A stretch of DNA of 64,000 nucleotides from Oscillatoriales cyanobacterium. Its GTDB lineage: Bacteria; Cyanobacteriota; Cyanobacteriia; Cyanobacteriales; Laspinemataceae. Where the stretch lies: positions 1 to 64,000 of the forward strand of contig JAABRM010000004.1 of assembly GCA_011390955.1 (NCBI GenBank), in the 5' to 3' direction. Shown here piece after piece: positions 28,335 to 37,802 of this stretch (position 1 is its first letter; the number at the start of each line of letters is the position of its first letter). A program made the position numbers and the translations under genes. A model generated the notes under the pieces. The model had not been told where the DNA came from. It ran no database searches and saw only the letters and a list, made by a program, of their open reading frames with translations.

Positions 28335-30986
28335 TTAAGATTCATCTACAACCATTGATAAGTTTATCGAGGCAATTTGTTCGTGATGTTGCAAGATTTT
28401 AATGCGATCGCCTGACCCATCTTTCTCCCATAACTTCACTGCATTCATCGGCAAATTTAACAATCGATCTTGACTGGTGACAAGAATAACTTCACCATTT
28501 TTCACCGCAGGAACAATGCCGACCACCGTATCGGTTTGATTTTTAAACTGTAAAGATTGAGTGCCAATATCTCCGGTATTTGCCAGACGGAGGCTGCTAA
28601 CTTTCATCCGTTTAACCCATCCATCTTGGGTACAAAATAAAAATTTGTCCGCATCATTTAAAGTCACAAATCCGACCAAATTTTCCTGTTTTCCTAAACG
28701 TAAAGCTTGTTGGGGTTGTGTACCATAACTCATAATTGGTAAATGGTCGTCACTAACTTCTAATCGCAATAACCGCCCCCCAGAGGTGGCCAAAATCACA
28801 AATTCTCCAGGGTTAGCTAGACTCACCGACAAAAGTTCATCCCCTTCTTTCAGCTTCACAACGGTTAACCCGCGATTGCTTAAATTGCTAATTTGTTCCA
28901 AGGAAATCCGCTTAATTCTGCCCCGCTTGGTTAATAAAACTAAATCCGTAGCATTGGTTTTATCGGAAAGTAGTAATTGTGTAGCAATAATATTCGGATC
29001 GCCTTGAACTGAATTCGGCAACAAAGTAATCAGAGGAGTGCCCCGCCCCTCTATGTGTTTTGAACTGCGACTATTAGTGTCCCGCCCTTGGCGGGCTTTT
29101 ATATTCAAGTGCAGGTCACGCAAATTTAAAGGATAAGCTTTGCCGGTACGAGTAAAAACGACTACGGTTTTATCGGTTCGGGTAAGATACGTTTGCAAGC
29201 TAAAATCATCGATCGCCTTGCCAATGACTTCGATCTCTTTGGTAGCGCTATTATCGGGTTTTGGCCGTTCAAAACTTTCGGGAGAAACTCGTTTCACATA
29301 CCCCCGATAAGTGAATTCTACCACCGTATCTTCCGGTTTAAATGCTACATCTAAACCTAGTCCACCCCCTGCGGCGGCGGTGGTTTTAGCCTTTTTCCCT
29401 GAAGATTTTTCGGCGGTTTTCGCGTCTTGACTTTTTGTGCCTCCGCTGCTGATTTGTGCGGCACCCGTTTTTTTGCCGACTTTTTTAGGGCTAGTAATTC
29501 GCGTGCGACGGGCATCGCCATATTTACGTTTGAGGGCGCGTAAGTCTTTTTTTAACGCTTTTAATAGTTCGTTGCGATCGCCCAATAACTTTTGTAACTC
29601 TTGTTGCCGCTGAGTCAGTTCATGCAATTCGGCTTGTAACTTTTGCCGTTCCAAGCCGGTCAAACGACGCAAAGGCATAGCTAAAATCGCCTCTGCTTGG
29701 CGATCGCTCAACTTTAACTCGGCTTGCAGTCGGACTTTCGCCTGAGTCCCATCAGGGCTATCCCGTAAAATAGCGATGGTGCGATCGAGATTAGTCAGCG
29801 CGAGTAAATTCCCGGAGAGAATATGCATTCGATCTTCTGTTTCTCTAAGTTCTTGGGAATACTCTTTGGTCAGAGTTGCTTCACGAAACCCTAAAAATTC
29901 TTGCAGAATTTCTCGCAGAGTAAGCTGTCTCGGTTCCCCATTCACCAAAACCAGTAAAATTGCGCCAAAATTGCTTTGTAACGCCGTGTGCTGATAAAGC
30001 TGTTCGCGGACGATTTCTGGATCGGTTTCTCGCTTCAGTTCAATTACCACCCGCATCCCATCGCGATCGCTTTCATCCCGGATATCCGCCACCCCGGAAA
30101 TCCGCCCCTCATTCACCAAATCGGCAATTTTCTCAATCCAAGCGGACTTATTCACTTGAAACGGCAACTCGGTGACAATAATCGCATTGCGGCGATGGCG
30201 TCCCCGACTGCGTTCGACCTCTTCAATGGCCGTAATTCCCCGAACCGGAATCGTCCCCCGACCAGTGGTATAGGCGGTATAAATCCCCTCGTTATCAATA
30301 ATTTCACCGCCCGTAGGAAAATCCGGGCCGGGAATCAACTTAAATAATTGTTCGTCCGATAACGTCGGACAATCAATCAAAGCAATCAAACCATCGACCA
30401 ACTCGCTGAGGTTATGAGGCGGAACATTCGTCGCCATTCCCACCGCAATGCCCGAACAACCATTCAGCAACACCACGGGTAATTTCGCCGGGAGTACCAC
30501 TGGTTCTTGTTGGGAATTATCAAAATTACTAACAAAGTTGACCGTAGCTTCACTAATTTCTCCCAGCAACCCTTCCTGACCGATCGCCGACAAGCGGGTT
30601 TCTGTGTAGCGCATTGCCGCAGGAGGATCGTTATCGATCGAGCCAAAATTCCCATGACCGGCAAGTAAAGGATAGCGGCTGGAAAAAGTCTGCACCATCC
30701 GCACCAAAGCATCATAAACCGACTGGTCGCCGTGGGGATGATATTTGCCTAAAACATCCCCGACCACCCGGGCACATTTGCGATAAGGTCTATCTGGGGT
30801 TAAACCCAACTCGTGCATGGCATATAAAATCCGGCGGTGTACGGGTTTTAAGCCATCGCGCACGTCGGGCAATGCCCTGCCCACAATCACACTCATGGCA
30901 TATTCAAGATAAGACTGCTGCATCTCTGTATGTAAAGCAGTCGAAATTACCTGTCCGCTCGACAGAATCGATAACTGTTTTGCCAT
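28335..30986 (-). CDS. gyrA: DNA gyrase / topoisomerase IV subunit A
   Basis: This 883-residue type IIA topoisomerase subunit has catalytic Y127 in [11 protein letters not shown], the [17 protein letters not shown] motif, [12 protein letters not shown], and a six-bladed C-terminal domain. A Lys/Ala/Gly-rich insert (about 497-542) precedes that domain. Where GyrA normally has its QRRGGKG box, the sequence reads [10 protein letters not shown] ... EGRG (about 628-645), so the wrapping box is degenerate. ParC-like topoisomerase IV function is therefore possible, and cyanobacteria usually encode more than one such subunit. ATG 30986 fits the family N-terminus. No gyrB lies nearby. Confidence 0.9.
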   Translation of the reverse strand: MAKQLSILSSGQVISTALHTEMQQSYLEYAMSVIVGRALPDVRDGLKPVHRRILYAMHELGLTPDRPYRKCARVVGDVLGKYHPHGDQSVYDALVRMVQTFSSRYPLLAGHGNFGSIDNDPPAAMRYTETRLSAIGQEGLLGEISEATVNFVSNFDNSQQEPVVLPAKLPVVLLNGCSGIAVGMATNVPPHNLSELVDGLIALIDCPTLSDEQLFKLIPGPDFPTGGEIIDNEGIYTAYTTGRGTIPVRGITAIEEVERSRGRHRRNAIIVTELPFQVNKSAWIEKIADLVNEGRISGVADIRDESDRDGMRVVIELKRETDPEIVREQLYQHTALQSNFGAILLVLVNGEPRQLTLREILQEFLGFREATLTKEYSQELRETEDRMHILSGNLLALTNLDRTIAILRDSPDGTQAKVRLQAELKLSDRQAEAILAMPLRRLTGLERQKLQAELHELTQRQQELQKLLGDRNELLKALKKDLRALKRKYGDARRTRITSPKKVGKKTGAAQISSGGTKSQDAKTAEKSSGKKAKTTAAAGGGLGLDVAFKPEDTVVEFTYRGYVKRVSPESFERPKPDNSATKEIEVIGKAIDDFSLQTYLTRTDKTVVVFTRTGKAYPLNLRDLHLNIKARQGRDTNSRSSKHIEGRGTPLITLLPNSVQGDPNIIATQLLLSDKTNATDLVLLTKRGRIKRISLEQISNLSNRGLTVVKLKEGDELLSVSLANPGEFVILATSGGRLLRLEVSDDHLPIMSYGTQPQQALRLGKQENLVGFVTLNDADKFLFCTQDGWVKRMKVSSLRLANTGDIGTQSLQFKNQTDTVVGIVPAVKNGEVILVTSQDRLLNLPMNAVKLWEKDGSGDRIKILQHHEQIASINLSMVVDES

Positions 30987-31061
30987 GAGGAACCTTCCTG
31001 AACCAATTAACTTTCTAACATCGGGACTATTTTAAGTCCTAAGACTCTAGGATACGAATAC

Positions 31062-31171
31062 AGGACTTACGCTTTTTCTTGATTAGGACTTAAGCATTAA
31101 CCCTGTATATAGGGCAAACACGGGGGAATTGCCCCTACAAAATCCTAAATATCAACACCGTGCGTAAGTCC
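31062..31171. repeat. AGGACTTACGC-bounded element, copy 2
   Basis: AGGACTTACGC (31062-31072) and GCGTAAGTCC (31162-31171) bound ~110 bp, with a GGGGGAATTGCCCC palindrome inside. It is related to 24522-24621. The rest of 30987-31353 shows no gene. Confidence 0.7.
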
Positions 31172-31353
31172 GATTGACTTAAATCTGATATATGACGACC
31201 TGATAGGCTTTTATCGCAGCAGAGGCGAAAATCGTTGATGCATAAGTCTTAGAATAGTAAGCGAAAGGCGGGATTTAGTCGGACTCTGGAATCCTTCTCT
31301 TAGATACACTATGACAATTAATGCATTACTACTGCAAAAAAAAGGAAAGTGCT

Positions 31354-31752
31354 ATGAAAACAGTTTTAATTGTGGAAGACGATCCCGTCAATGCCCGGGT
31401 TTTTTCTAAAATCCTGACTAAACGGGGGGGCTTAAACGCCAAGCATACGGAAAATGTGGAAGAAGTGATGCGAATCGCCGAAGCCGGAGAAGCGGATCTG
31501 ATTCTCATGGACGTTTCTCTGGCTAGAAGTGTTTACAAGGGCAAAGCGGTTGATGGGATTAAGATTACTCAAATGTTAAAATCCGACGAGAAAACCAAAA
31601 ATTTACCGATTATTCTAGTCACGGCTCACGCAATGGCTGGAGATAGGGAGGCGTTTTTGGAACAAAGTGGCGCTGATGGTTACATTTCTAAGCCGGTCGT
31701 CGATCATCAACTGTTTGTGGCGCAAATTAAAGAATTGCTGCCCAGCGAGTAA
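31354..31752 (+). CDS. Single-domain response regulator
   Basis: This 132-residue CheY/DivK-like receiver has acidic pocket residues in VLIVEDDPVNARVF, the phosphoacceptor Asp in LILMDVSLARS, the Thr in ILVTAHAM and the Lys in GYISKPV. There is no output domain, so it must work by protein contact. The start is the ATG at 31354 with AAAGGAAAG at 31341-31349. An upstream in-frame ATG at 31321 would add an unlikely leader. No kinase gene is adjacent. Confidence 0.9.
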   Translation: MKTVLIVEDDPVNARVFSKILTKRGGLNAKHTENVEEVMRIAEAGEADLILMDVSLARSVYKGKAVDGIKITQMLKSDEKTKNLPIILVTAHAMAGDREAFLEQSGADGYISKPVVDHQLFVAQIKELLPSE

Positions 31753-31905
31753 GGTGTTAGTTGTTGGTTGTTAGTTGTTAGTTGTTAGTTGTTGGTTGGT
31801 TGTTAGTTGTTAGTGGGTAGGGATTCTTTTGTTGGTTGTTAGTTGTTATTTGTTATTTGTTATTTACCGGCTCGCATAACAAATAACAAATAACAACTAA
31901 CTATC
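31753..31905. repeat. TTGTTAG short tandem repeats
   Basis: A TTGTTAGTTGTTAG array (31756-31815), TTGTTATTTG units, then the complement AACAAATAACAACTAAC (31878-31905) form an imperfect inverted repeat between the response regulator and the convergent TPR gene. Confidence 0.8.
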
Positions 31906-31910
31906 AATCC

Positions 31911-32747
31911 CTACTGTCCCGGTAGGGTAGTAGGTTCTGGAGGTGCGGAACGTTCGATTTGGGCTAAAGTGGCCTGCATTCTAGGGGTTTGTAAGAATTT
32001 TTTGGTATCTTCTAACAACCGATCGCCCCACAGGTTTTCTCGGAGAAATTCGATTTGGCCATAACGAGCGTCTAAACGCAGGGCTTTTTCGGCGATCGCG
32101 TAAGCTTCTTCGACATTTCCTTGGATATAAAACGCCACGGCGATCGCTAAGTGGGGTTCGGCGGCAGTGGGGTCAATGACAACCACAGACTGCCATCTAT
32201 TTAATGCCGCTTGTTTTTTGCCTTGTTCATATTCGATTAAGCCAATATTATTTAAAGCTGGCCAGAATTTTTCATCGACGGCCATCGCTTTTTCATATTC
32301 GGCGATCGCTTGTGGCAGCTTGTTGAGCTTATAGTAAGTATTCCCCAATTCAAAACGGGCGATCGGCAGATCCGGTTTAATCTTCAACCCGGCTTGTAAG
32401 TGTTCCACCGCCCCTTCATAATTTTGCTGTTGGAAGTTGCTAGATCCTAAAGAAAACAGCACTCCCGCTAAAACTTCCCAGGTTCTTTCTTCCTTCGGGG
32501 CTAACTGAGTCGCTAACCGGGCTCTAGCCAAAGCCAAGTCATACTGCTGAAACTGCGCTAACTGAGCGGCTTGTTGCGCTAGTCTAATTCCCTGGATTTC
32601 CAAATCTTCTTGATTCAGTTGCAGGGTATGGGGCAATAATGCCTGCCCTTTAGCGGTCGGCGCTACAGTCAACAAACCCAATACTACCAACAAAGAAATT
32701 AATAAATGATTACCCTTTAATCCCATACCGCTTTGAAACAATTGCAT
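31911..32747 (-). CDS. Exported TPR-repeat protein
   Basis: This 278-residue protein, taken from the Met at 32747, has AAGGCGG upstream and a signal peptide (LLISLLVVLGLLTVAPTAKG) following. It then contains about five tetratricopeptide repeats, for example LPIARFELGNTYYKLNKLPQ and WPALNNIGLIEYEQGKKQAA. Such periplasmic TPR proteins act as scaffolds, and the partner is unknown. The open frame extends to 32813, but that leader lacks a ribosome-binding site and would bury the signal peptide. It lies upstream of the YkgJ-like gene's 3' side only by strand; the two are separated by ~190 bp. Confidence 0.8.
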   Translation of the reverse strand: MQLFQSGMGLKGNHLLISLLVVLGLLTVAPTAKGQALLPHTLQLNQEDLEIQGIRLAQQAAQLAQFQQYDLALARARLATQLAPKEERTWEVLAGVLFSLGSSNFQQQNYEGAVEHLQAGLKIKPDLPIARFELGNTYYKLNKLPQAIAEYEKAMAVDEKFWPALNNIGLIEYEQGKKQAALNRWQSVVVIDPTAAEPHLAIAVAFYIQGNVEEAYAIAEKALRLDARYGQIEFLRENLWGDRLLEDTKKFLQTPRMQATLAQIERSAPPEPTTLPGQ

Positions 32748-32937
32748 TTTATTTCCGCCTTTTTGAGGCCATAAGATTTGCATCTTGACAATAGGACTGA
32801 CTGACCGAATCACCTGATTCGTTCCTTTGGCAACAATTAGCTACCATTGATGACTGATTCAGACTGATTCAGGGTGAAAAAGCGTCAGTCCTAATAAAAA
32901 TTTTAACGAGAATTTTAACGGGTCGAGAGCAAAGAAC

Positions 32938-33288
32938 CTATATTCCGACTTCGTGGTTGAACCGCTGTAACTCCCAAGCTTGTTCGCCATACACCGCAGA
33001 AATCTGTTCTTGACAACAGGTAATGGCAAAATCATTTAACTCTTCCGGTTCAATGTCATAGAGTTCCGCAAAGACATCCGCTTGGACTCGACAAAATCGA
33101 GGCCGATCCTCGTAAATGCCGCAACGCCGGGTCAGGCGATCGTAATGAATGCACCAGCCGTCGTCCCCGACTAAGCTGAGATACAGTTGCCAGTCTTCTG
33201 GGGAAAGATAGTCTTCCACGTCGGGGCGATCGCTCGGATCCAAGTTACAACAAGCCCCACATCTTTCGATACACCGCCAAGTCGCCAT
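32938..33288 (-). CDS. YkgJ-family cysteine-cluster protein
   Basis: This 116-residue protein has a metal-binding cysteine pattern: C6-IERC10-GACC14, CIHY, RRCGIYEDRPRFCRV and ITCCQEQ. This matches the YkgJ/UPF0153 zinc- or iron-chelating family. The biochemical role is not established. It is probably a monocistronic gene. The start ATG is followed immediately by the first Cys motif (MATWRCIERCGACC), typical of the family. Confidence 0.88.
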   Translation of the reverse strand: MATWRCIERCGACCNLDPSDRPDVEDYLSPEDWQLYLSLVGDDGWCIHYDRLTRRCGIYEDRPRFCRVQADVFAELYDIEPEELNDFAITCCQEQISAVYGEQAWELQRFNHEVGI

Positions 33289-33434
33289 TGTTAATTAATC
33301 CTCATTATTTCTGATTGTCTATTTTTCTGCCCGGATTCTGGAAAATCTTGACTGATTTATTTTCCGACGGATTCCATTCACCGCAGGATCCGGGCATCCG
33401 CAACCCCTTCGAGGGGGGGGTTGGGAGGTTGCGA

Positions 33435-34598
33435 TCAAGAATTGGCTAAAAATTGCTCGAAATTTGGTACTGTGACCCAAGTGCCGGTGGCGTGAGATTC
33501 TAATGTTAAGTCCATTAAGAGTTGAGAATAGACTCCTTCTTTCAGGGAAGGGACTACGGTCTGACCCTGGTTAATGCCTTGAACCCAGTTGTCCACGACG
33601 CGGATAAATGGGGCTAGTCTGCCATCACTGTAAGTCTGCGGAAATTGTAGGCGATCGGGAATTTCCAGATCCCGCAGGTCTTCGCCCGCTGGGGCGCCTT
33701 GAATGGTAAAGCCATGTACATAGTCTTTTTGGTTGCTGCTGCCGAGAATTAAGGTGCCGCGATCGCCATAAACTTCCACAAAATGTCCCCGTCCTTGATA
33801 AGTGGTAGAACTTAAGCAAACGTTGACCGGGGTGCCATCGGTCAGTTCTAGCATCAACAAACAACTATCATCCGCATCCACCAGTTTCAGTTTGCCGCCG
33901 TCTGCGGGATCCGGACGTTCGGTGATACTCGTGGATAAATGCCCAGATAACCGCTTGACTGGGCCAAATAACCAGCGAATATAATCAAAGGCATGGGAAC
34001 CGATCGCCCCCAGTACCCCGCCCCCTTTGTCTTTTTGGGAATACCAGTTCCAAGGGCGATCGGCAGCAGCCCGACTAGAGGCTAACCAGTCGATTTTAAT
34101 TAATCGTTTTTCCCCACAATATCCTTCGGCCAATAATTCTTTAAAGCGTTGCCATGCCGGGACAAAGCGAAATTCAAAATCCATCGTGGCGATCGCTCCC
34201 GAATCTGCCGCTAAATGATACAGCGATCGCGCTTCTTGGACAGAAAGAGTAGTAGGTTTTTCTAATAACAAATGCTTCCCAGATTCTAACACAATTTTTG
34301 CCATCTCATAGTGCAAAAAAGGCGGAGTTGAAATACTCACCGCCTGCACTTCTGGCAGATTCACCAATTCAGTTATTTCGTCACAGGCATTGGGAATTTT
34401 ATAGGCATCAGCGAGTTCACTAGCCTTGTCAATATCCCGGTGATAAACAGCGACAATTTCCGTTCCCGGATAGGCTTGGAATCCGGGAATATGGATTTTT
34501 TGCCCAAATCCCGTCCCCACAATGGCGACTCCTAGGGGCTTACTTCCCCCGGTTTTACTGGCATAATCAGCGGCCACATTTATTCCTGAATCTGTCAT
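33435..34598 (-). CDS. Gfo/Idh/MocA-family oxidoreductase
   Basis: This 387-residue NAD(P)-dependent dehydrogenase has the Rossmann motif GVAIVGTGFGQKIHIPGF, the STPPFLHYEMA loop, the catalytic EKPTTLS motif and a C-terminal alpha/beta domain with GGGVLGAIGSHAFDYIRWLF. The family acts on sugars, inositols or bilins. The substrate cannot be deduced here, although biliverdin reductase is a distant relative. The ~22-residue N-terminal extension precedes the Rossmann fold. It stands alone between the YkgJ-like gene and gshB. Confidence 0.85.
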   Translation of the reverse strand: MTDSGINVAADYASKTGGSKPLGVAIVGTGFGQKIHIPGFQAYPGTEIVAVYHRDIDKASELADAYKIPNACDEITELVNLPEVQAVSISTPPFLHYEMAKIVLESGKHLLLEKPTTLSVQEARSLYHLAADSGAIATMDFEFRFVPAWQRFKELLAEGYCGEKRLIKIDWLASSRAAADRPWNWYSQKDKGGGVLGAIGSHAFDYIRWLFGPVKRLSGHLSTSITERPDPADGGKLKLVDADDSCLLMLELTDGTPVNVCLSSTTYQGRGHFVEVYGDRGTLILGSSNQKDYVHGFTIQGAPAGEDLRDLEIPDRLQFPQTYSDGRLAPFIRVVDNWVQGINQGQTVVPSLKEGVYSQLLMDLTLESHATGTWVTVPNFEQFLANS

Positions 34599-34722
34599 AA
34601 TTATCTCAATTTCAAATATTGAAAAATAGCACTAATCTCTCAAATAATAAAGCATATTTTTGCTTGATAGTTTATTATTAAAAAATAACCGCATTATTTA
34701 GAGATTAGTGGTAATAAAAAAA

Positions 34723-35745
34723 CTATTTCTTGGCGGATAAATTCGGCAGATTTTTAACTTGTGCTTCCACCCACCGGATTACTTGCTGACCCAAAGGCAC
34801 TCGATCTGGTTGAAACAAATCAACTTCCCGAATTCCCGTGGGACTGGTGACATTCACTTCCGTTAAATAGCCCCCAATCACATCCAGACCGACAAAATAT
34901 AACCCATCTTCTCTTAATTTCGGGGCAACAGTGGCACAAATTTCTTGCTCTCTGGGGGTAATTTCGGTCTGAACCACTCGACCGCCCACGGCCATATTGC
35001 CGCGAAATTCATTGCCACTGGGGACTCGATTAATCGCGCCAATAGGTTCGCCATTTAACAGGATAATTCGTTTATCCCCTTCCCGGGCAGCGGGTAAATA
35101 AGTTTGCACGAGCGTTGGCAGAGTCCCTTGTTGGGTACTCAGTTCAACCAGGGAGTTAAAATTCGGGTCGTCAGGTTTCAGCAATAAAATCCCTTCTCCG
35201 GCTTTACCCCCAATAGGTTTGAGCACTGCCATCCCTTGTTTTTCGGTAAATGCCCGAATTTCTGACTTATGTTGGCTGACAATGGTCTCTGGGATGACGT
35301 TGGTAAACTGGAGGCCATACATTTTCTCGTTGGCATTGCGGAGTCCTGCGGGATGATTCAGCACCAAAGTTTTCTGGGGGTCGATATAGTCCAGAATATA
35401 AGTGGCATAAAGATACGCCGTGGTCACAGGGGGATCGGTACGCATGAACACCGCATCCATGTCTTCCAGACATACTGGACGGCGATCGCCTATCTCATAC
35501 CAAGATTCGACTTTTTGCCAGCGTCCTGCCACCCGTTGCACGGGAGTTAAACGAACCGGCTGCAAATTCGCCCAAGCTGTAGAGGCGATATTGCATCCGC
35601 AACGCTTCGCGATCGCACTTAACTGATTAATTTCCGTAATCCAAACTTCATGGCCAAGCTCTTGGGCCGCTTCCATCATGGCGACGCTGCTATCGTGTGT
35701 GGGATCGAGCTTGTGGATTGGATCGATGATAAACGCAAGTTTCAC
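34723..35745 (-). CDS. gshB: Glutathione synthetase
   Basis: This 340-residue ATP-grasp enzyme joins gamma-glutamylcysteine and glycine. Motifs: FIIDPIHKLDPTHDSS at the N-terminus, FMRTDPPVTTAYLYAT, NHPAGLRNANEKMY, the ATP-binding VLKPIGGKAGEGILLL, and YFVGLDVIGGYLTEVNVTSP. It is downstream of the glutaredoxin gene on the same strand, with a hairpin terminator between them, so the two form a thematic thiol-redox pair that may still be transcribed separately. Confidence 0.95.
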   Translation of the reverse strand: MKLAFIIDPIHKLDPTHDSSVAMMEAAQELGHEVWITEINQLSAIAKRCGCNIASTAWANLQPVRLTPVQRVAGRWQKVESWYEIGDRRPVCLEDMDAVFMRTDPPVTTAYLYATYILDYIDPQKTLVLNHPAGLRNANEKMYGLQFTNVIPETIVSQHKSEIRAFTEKQGMAVLKPIGGKAGEGILLLKPDDPNFNSLVELSTQQGTLPTLVQTYLPAAREGDKRIILLNGEPIGAINRVPSGNEFRGNMAVGGRVVQTEITPREQEICATVAPKLREDGLYFVGLDVIGGYLTEVNVTSPTGIREVDLFQPDRVPLGQQVIRWVEAQVKNLPNLSAKK

Positions 35746-35816
35746 GTTGACTTCTCTTTTTAATTTCGTTAGCCACCGTAATCCATTAAACCCCCAAACG
35801 TAACGAAAAAAGCGAT

Positions 35817-35852
35817 AAAAAGCGATCCGCCCGGTCGGGGCGATCGCTTTTT
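35817..35852. terminator. Bidirectional hairpin between grxC and gshB
   Basis: AAAAAGCGATC...CGCCC pairs with GGGGCGATCGCTTTTT around a GGTC loop, giving A- and T-runs on both sides. On the minus strand it would terminate or attenuate grxC transcription before gshB. Confidence 0.75.
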
Positions 35853-35912
35853 GTTGAATATTTTTCTGGGCATCTTGGCTTGATTCCTGGGAACCCAGGC
35901 GGCCAAAATTCC

Positions 35913-36167
35913 CTACTGGAGCAAGGAATCTAACTCACCGGCTTTCTCCAGGGCATGAAGATCGTCACAACCACCAATATGGCGATCGCCAATAAATATC
36001 TGGGGCATAGAACGACGACCATTAGCGCGAACGGACATAGCATCCCGAGCCGCCTCATCCCCATCAATACAATATTCTGTGAACTCCACACCTTTTGTTG
36101 TCAACAAGCCTTTCGCTCGGATACAGAAAGGACAACGGCTCCATGTATAGATTTCCACTTTCGGCAT
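35913..36167 (-). CDS. grxC: Glutaredoxin 3
   Basis: This 84-residue thioredoxin-fold protein has the active site C12-P-F-C15 (WSRCPFCIRAKGLL), a cis-Pro in SMPQIFIGDRHIGG and the C-terminal GGCDDLHALEKAG. It reduces protein disulfides with glutathione, which links it to gshB directly downstream. Length is standard. Confidence 0.95.
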   Translation of the reverse strand: MPKVEIYTWSRCPFCIRAKGLLTTKGVEFTEYCIDGDEAARDAMSVRANGRRSMPQIFIGDRHIGGCDDLHALEKAGELDSLLQ

Positions 36168-36354
36168 AGTTGCTCCCGATCGCTGGTTTCGTAATATTTC
36201 TTAATGAACTTTTATTATAGTATTTTATGCCTAAAGAAAAGAGGCGATCGCCTTTGTTGAAAAAAAACCCTCCCCTCCCCCCCCAGTCGGGGAGAAGAAA
36301 AGCATTTAACTGCGCCAGACCATATACCAGCTATCAGGAGGATGCTGATTAGGC

Positions 36355-37107
36355 TTAAATTTTAGTTATTTGCTTTCTTCTGCGCTGTTGAAGGAAAGCA
36401 AATCCAGTCACTACAAGTGCGGCGACTGTATTGGGTTCGGGAATTGCTTTCGGTGCGGGAGGCTCATAATACGGCGTACCTCTACCAGTGCCACTGGCAC
36501 CACTAAAACCATCACCATTAATACTTTGATAGCGCACGCCAAAGTTGCTCATGGCAAAGCTTTGCACCGACTGAGTTAACTGGACTGTGGCGGTGAATGC
36601 AGCCACCCCATCGGCGGTAGAAACACCACCCTCATTGCCCTCACCACCGCCGCCCTTGCAGTTATTCTTATTATTGATAAAACAGGCGTCGATCGCCCCA
36701 AATCCATTGGGCAAAGAACCATCAGTATGGGCATTGGCAAAGACGCCACCTGTAATGCTGGCGCTTTGGATCTCTGCTCCGTCCAGATCAAACCCCAGGG
36801 CACTGGTTCTGGAAGTAATGCTGCCAGTTGAAGTATTGTCCAACTGAACCCCAAAGACGGCTTCAGTGCCGGTAAATGATTGCAGGGTGAATTTTGCCCA
36901 AGAGGTCAAATCATTAACATTTGTCCCCTCGACATTCCCATCAAAGTTGACCGTAAAGGACTTGCCCACATCTTCAGCGCTAACATCTTCAACGGTTGAG
37001 CCATTGAACACAAAGGCCGCTGCCGAGGGAGCTTCAAGTAAGAAACCTAGCCCAGCAGAAGATATAGCGGCTACCCTAATTCCTAATTTTACTGTTTGTT
37101 TAAACAT
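36355..37107 (-). CDS. PEP-CTERM-anchored exported protein
   Basis: This 250-residue protein has a signal peptide (residues ~1-31, ending in SAAAF), a beta-rich body starting VFNGSTVEDVSAEDVGKSF, a Gly/Asn/Cys segment (CFINNKNNCKGGGGEG) and a C-terminal sorting signal IPEPNTVAALVVTGFAFLQQ followed by basic RRRK. The tripartite end is the PEP-CTERM signal recognised by exosortase. The body resembles the so-called cistern PEP-CTERM subgroup. Such proteins are exported and possibly linked to the sheath or exopolysaccharide. No exosortase is in the window. Confidence 0.85.
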   Translation of the reverse strand: MFKQTVKLGIRVAAISSAGLGFLLEAPSAAAFVFNGSTVEDVSAEDVGKSFTVNFDGNVEGTNVNDLTSWAKFTLQSFTGTEAVFGVQLDNTSTGSITSRTSALGFDLDGAEIQSASITGGVFANAHTDGSLPNGFGAIDACFINNKNNCKGGGGEGNEGGVSTADGVAAFTATVQLTQSVQSFAMSNFGVRYQSINGDGFSGASGTGRGTPYYEPPAPKAIPEPNTVAALVVTGFAFLQQRRRKQITKI

Positions 37108-37802
37108 TCTCTTTCCCCTCTTCTACCAAAATGTTGTCTTGGTGAACCCTTGCTTATTCGTTGTTGCTGAATCATCCTTTGGTTTAGATACACCCCAATC
37201 CCCCTGATTTGAACTTAAGAAAGTTAGGATTCACCTTCTGAAGCATCCATTTGGTTACACCGCAGTCAAACCCTAGTATCAGTTTATAAACTAAATTCCC
37301 TCTTTGGCTAGGAATATTAGCAAGCTTTACCAAATCTTTAATGAATTCAGGGAGCGATCTAGCGATTTTTGGTAAAAACACTGATTTATCACGACTTTCC
37401 GCCGATTTTTGCTCGGATATCAGTATTTACACGGAGTTTGATTTGGCTCATTTCTGATGGCTTCTGCTTCATGCAGTCATTTATTCAGCATTGAGATAAG
37501 AATACTGAAATATTGTCCTGGAAGTAAAAATCAATATTTCACCTTTAACTATAGGAAAAATGCCGCGATCGCCTCTAATGATAAGCTTTTTAAATCAAGA
37601 GAATATACCCAAATCTATGATATCTTGCGTAAATTCTCGGCAATTCAAAGGCAATTTTAGCCCTTTGCCAAAATGAATGATGATGGAATTAGTCAATCTA
37701 AATTTAGGAATTTAGATTGACTCAACGATCGCGCAGCCCCAAAGTAAAGATACTTATTTTAAGTAGAAATACGGAAGCGTGAACTTTTGTAAAGCGAAAA
37801 TT
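37108..37802. other. Long A/T-rich intergenic region
   Basis: No supported gene. It holds the promoter side of the PEP-CTERM gene and, at 37691-37722, a perfect 14-bp hairpin AGTCAATCTAAATT / AATTTAGATTGACT with a TAGG loop and no T-run. Several 60-70-codon frames in it lack family-like motifs or ribosome-binding sites. Confidence 0.5.

Noticed and set aside
37184-37381. Minus-strand frame of 65 codons
   Set aside because: No ribosome-binding site or recognised motif. It may be chance, and a decayed gene cannot be excluded.
37457-37660. Plus-strand frame of 67 codons in the hflX upstream spacer
   Set aside because: A/T-rich composition, no motif, no ribosome-binding site.
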